A stretch of DNA of 64,000 nt, taken from Nephrocerus scutellatus (lineage: Eukaryota > Arthropoda > Insecta > Diptera > Pipunculidae). The translations under genes were made by a program, and so were the position numbers. Shown here in pieces: positions 62,901-64,000 of this stretch. The notes beneath the pieces are model-generated. The model was not told the origin of the DNA. It did not search any database and saw only the letters and a program-made list of their open reading frames with translations. The stretch spans positions 142,072,277 to 142,136,276 of the forward strand of contig OX352761.1 of the NCBI GenBank assembly GCA_947095585.1, read 5' to 3'. Numbering within the stretch: position 1 is the first letter of the stretch; every line of letters begins with the position of its first letter.

Positions 62901-64000
62901 AGGTTCAGATTTAGATTTAGATTCAGATATAGATTTAGATTAAGAATAGGTTTAGATTTAGGTTTAGAATAGGTTTAGATTTAGATTTAGAATAAGGTTT
63001 AGAATTAGAATAGGTTCAGATTTAGATTTAGATTCAGATTTAGCTTAAGAAATATAGATTTAGATTAAGAATAGGTTTAGATTTAGGTTTAGAATAGGTT
63101 TAGATTTAGATTTAAAAAAGGTTTAGATAGAGATTTAGATTTAGGTTTTAGATTTTTTTGGTGGATGGATAGGTGGATGGATAGGGAGATAAAAAGTAGG
63201 AAAATATTCAAAAATTATTTTTGCTTTCGGGGTCACCCTCGACATTGTAATTGCCTTCGGGATCAACCTGGGCATACGAAATTCGTCATCTAGGGTCGAT
63301 ATGTGATCAGATGTCCAATCAGAAGTTGAAAATAACTTATTCAACATCGTAATTGATCTCCTGATCGATCTCGACATAGGAAAGTCCGTCAACTAGGGTC
63401 GATATAAAGCCAGAAGTTCAATCAGAGGTTGAAAATAACATATTCAAAACCTTGATTGACTTCGCCTAGGGTCAATATGAATCCAAAGGCTCAATCAGAA
63501 GTTGAAAAATAACATATTCAACATCATGATTGTCCCTGGAAAATCCGTCAACTTCTATGTAATAGGTATGTATATATATGTTTAAGATAAATGTTGTATT
63601 GTTATGGTTATGAAAAACATTTTATTAAACGGTAATAGTAAAAATAATAAAAGTGGTATATTAGAGAGACAGACAGATAGGCCGTTTTTGTTGATCGACC
63701 GTTTTTGAGACGGAAGATTTTCCCGTGAAGGGTTCTTAAAACAACTAGGTTGTTTTTGTTGGTGGCTCGTAACGTTTTCGACCCCCACCACGAGGTCTCT
63801 TCAGCGAGCTTACTCGGCCTGAATTTTGAAGGGTTAAATTTGGTACGAAACCAAGACATAGGGGCAAGGGTTTTATGGTTAAATGATAGTACATGAGTTT
63901 AAATAAAATATAAGAAATATATTTGACATACCATGAGCTTTTTTAAAGGTGTAGAATATATTGATTGTTTTTGAATATTTTGTGTTTTAATCCTGACGTC
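59914..64000 (-). mobile_element. Small unit 8, cut by the window end
   Basis: The first 4087 bases of a unit like the others, ending inside the region right of the hammerhead; the chain continues beyond the window. Confidence 0.85.
63765..63809 (-). ncRNA. Hammerhead ribozyme, small unit 8
   Basis: Identical to the copy at 27709-27753. Confidence 0.85.

Overview
This is eukaryotic repeat DNA, most likely from an animal. It has spliceosomal GT..AG introns, TATA-like boxes, AATAAA signals and a Penelope-like reverse transcriptase (RT) with an N-terminal motif common in invertebrate elements. I cannot name the species. No rRNA, tRNA or bacterial-type operon was seen.

Layout. The whole window reads as a head-to-tail chain of related units. 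Bases 1-15251 are most of a large unit whose period is 17590 bp, because base 1 recurs at 17591. It holds a GATA/GGTA simple-repeat array (1-1440), a spliced gene for a zinc-ribbon-like acidic protein (2540-3259), a Penelope-like RT with a decayed GIY-YIG domain (4590-7091), a four-copy diverged tandem repeat (about 7215-9720), a possible small spliced gene (9910-10259), a hammerhead ribozyme on the minus strand (11116-11160), a spliced acidic-protein gene (12649-13102) and a structured terminal region (14700-15251). Bases 15252-19489 are a second, truncated large unit, mostly GATA array. Bases 19490-22825 and 22826-23857 are two truncated copies of a smaller unit. From 23858 to the window end lie seven complete copies and one partial copy of a near-identical 5151-bp unit (one copy is 5150 bp).

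The small unit is a gene-less relative of the large one. Both share a terminal GC-rich module, the hammerhead region and the hairpin-rich terminal 500 bp. The coding middle is missing from the small unit, and the GATA array is replaced by a TTTAGA/TTTAGG hexamer array.

How it may work (inference). Every complete or truncated unit starts at the same point (atatatttttcgtag) on the plus strand, while the right-hand ends vary. Read on the minus strand, this is a constant 3' end with variable 5' truncation, as in telomeric retrotransposon chains such as Drosophila HeT-A/TART and rotifer Terminons. The hammerhead is also on the minus strand, and the telomere-like hexamers run G-rich 5'->3' to the right. 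The RT and the other genes are on the plus strand with introns, so a minus-strand RNA would copy those introns intact. I propose an endonuclease-deficient Penelope-like autonomous element plus a non-autonomous ribozyme-bearing satellite partner, possibly chromosome-end associated. Long-read and expression data would be needed to prove it.
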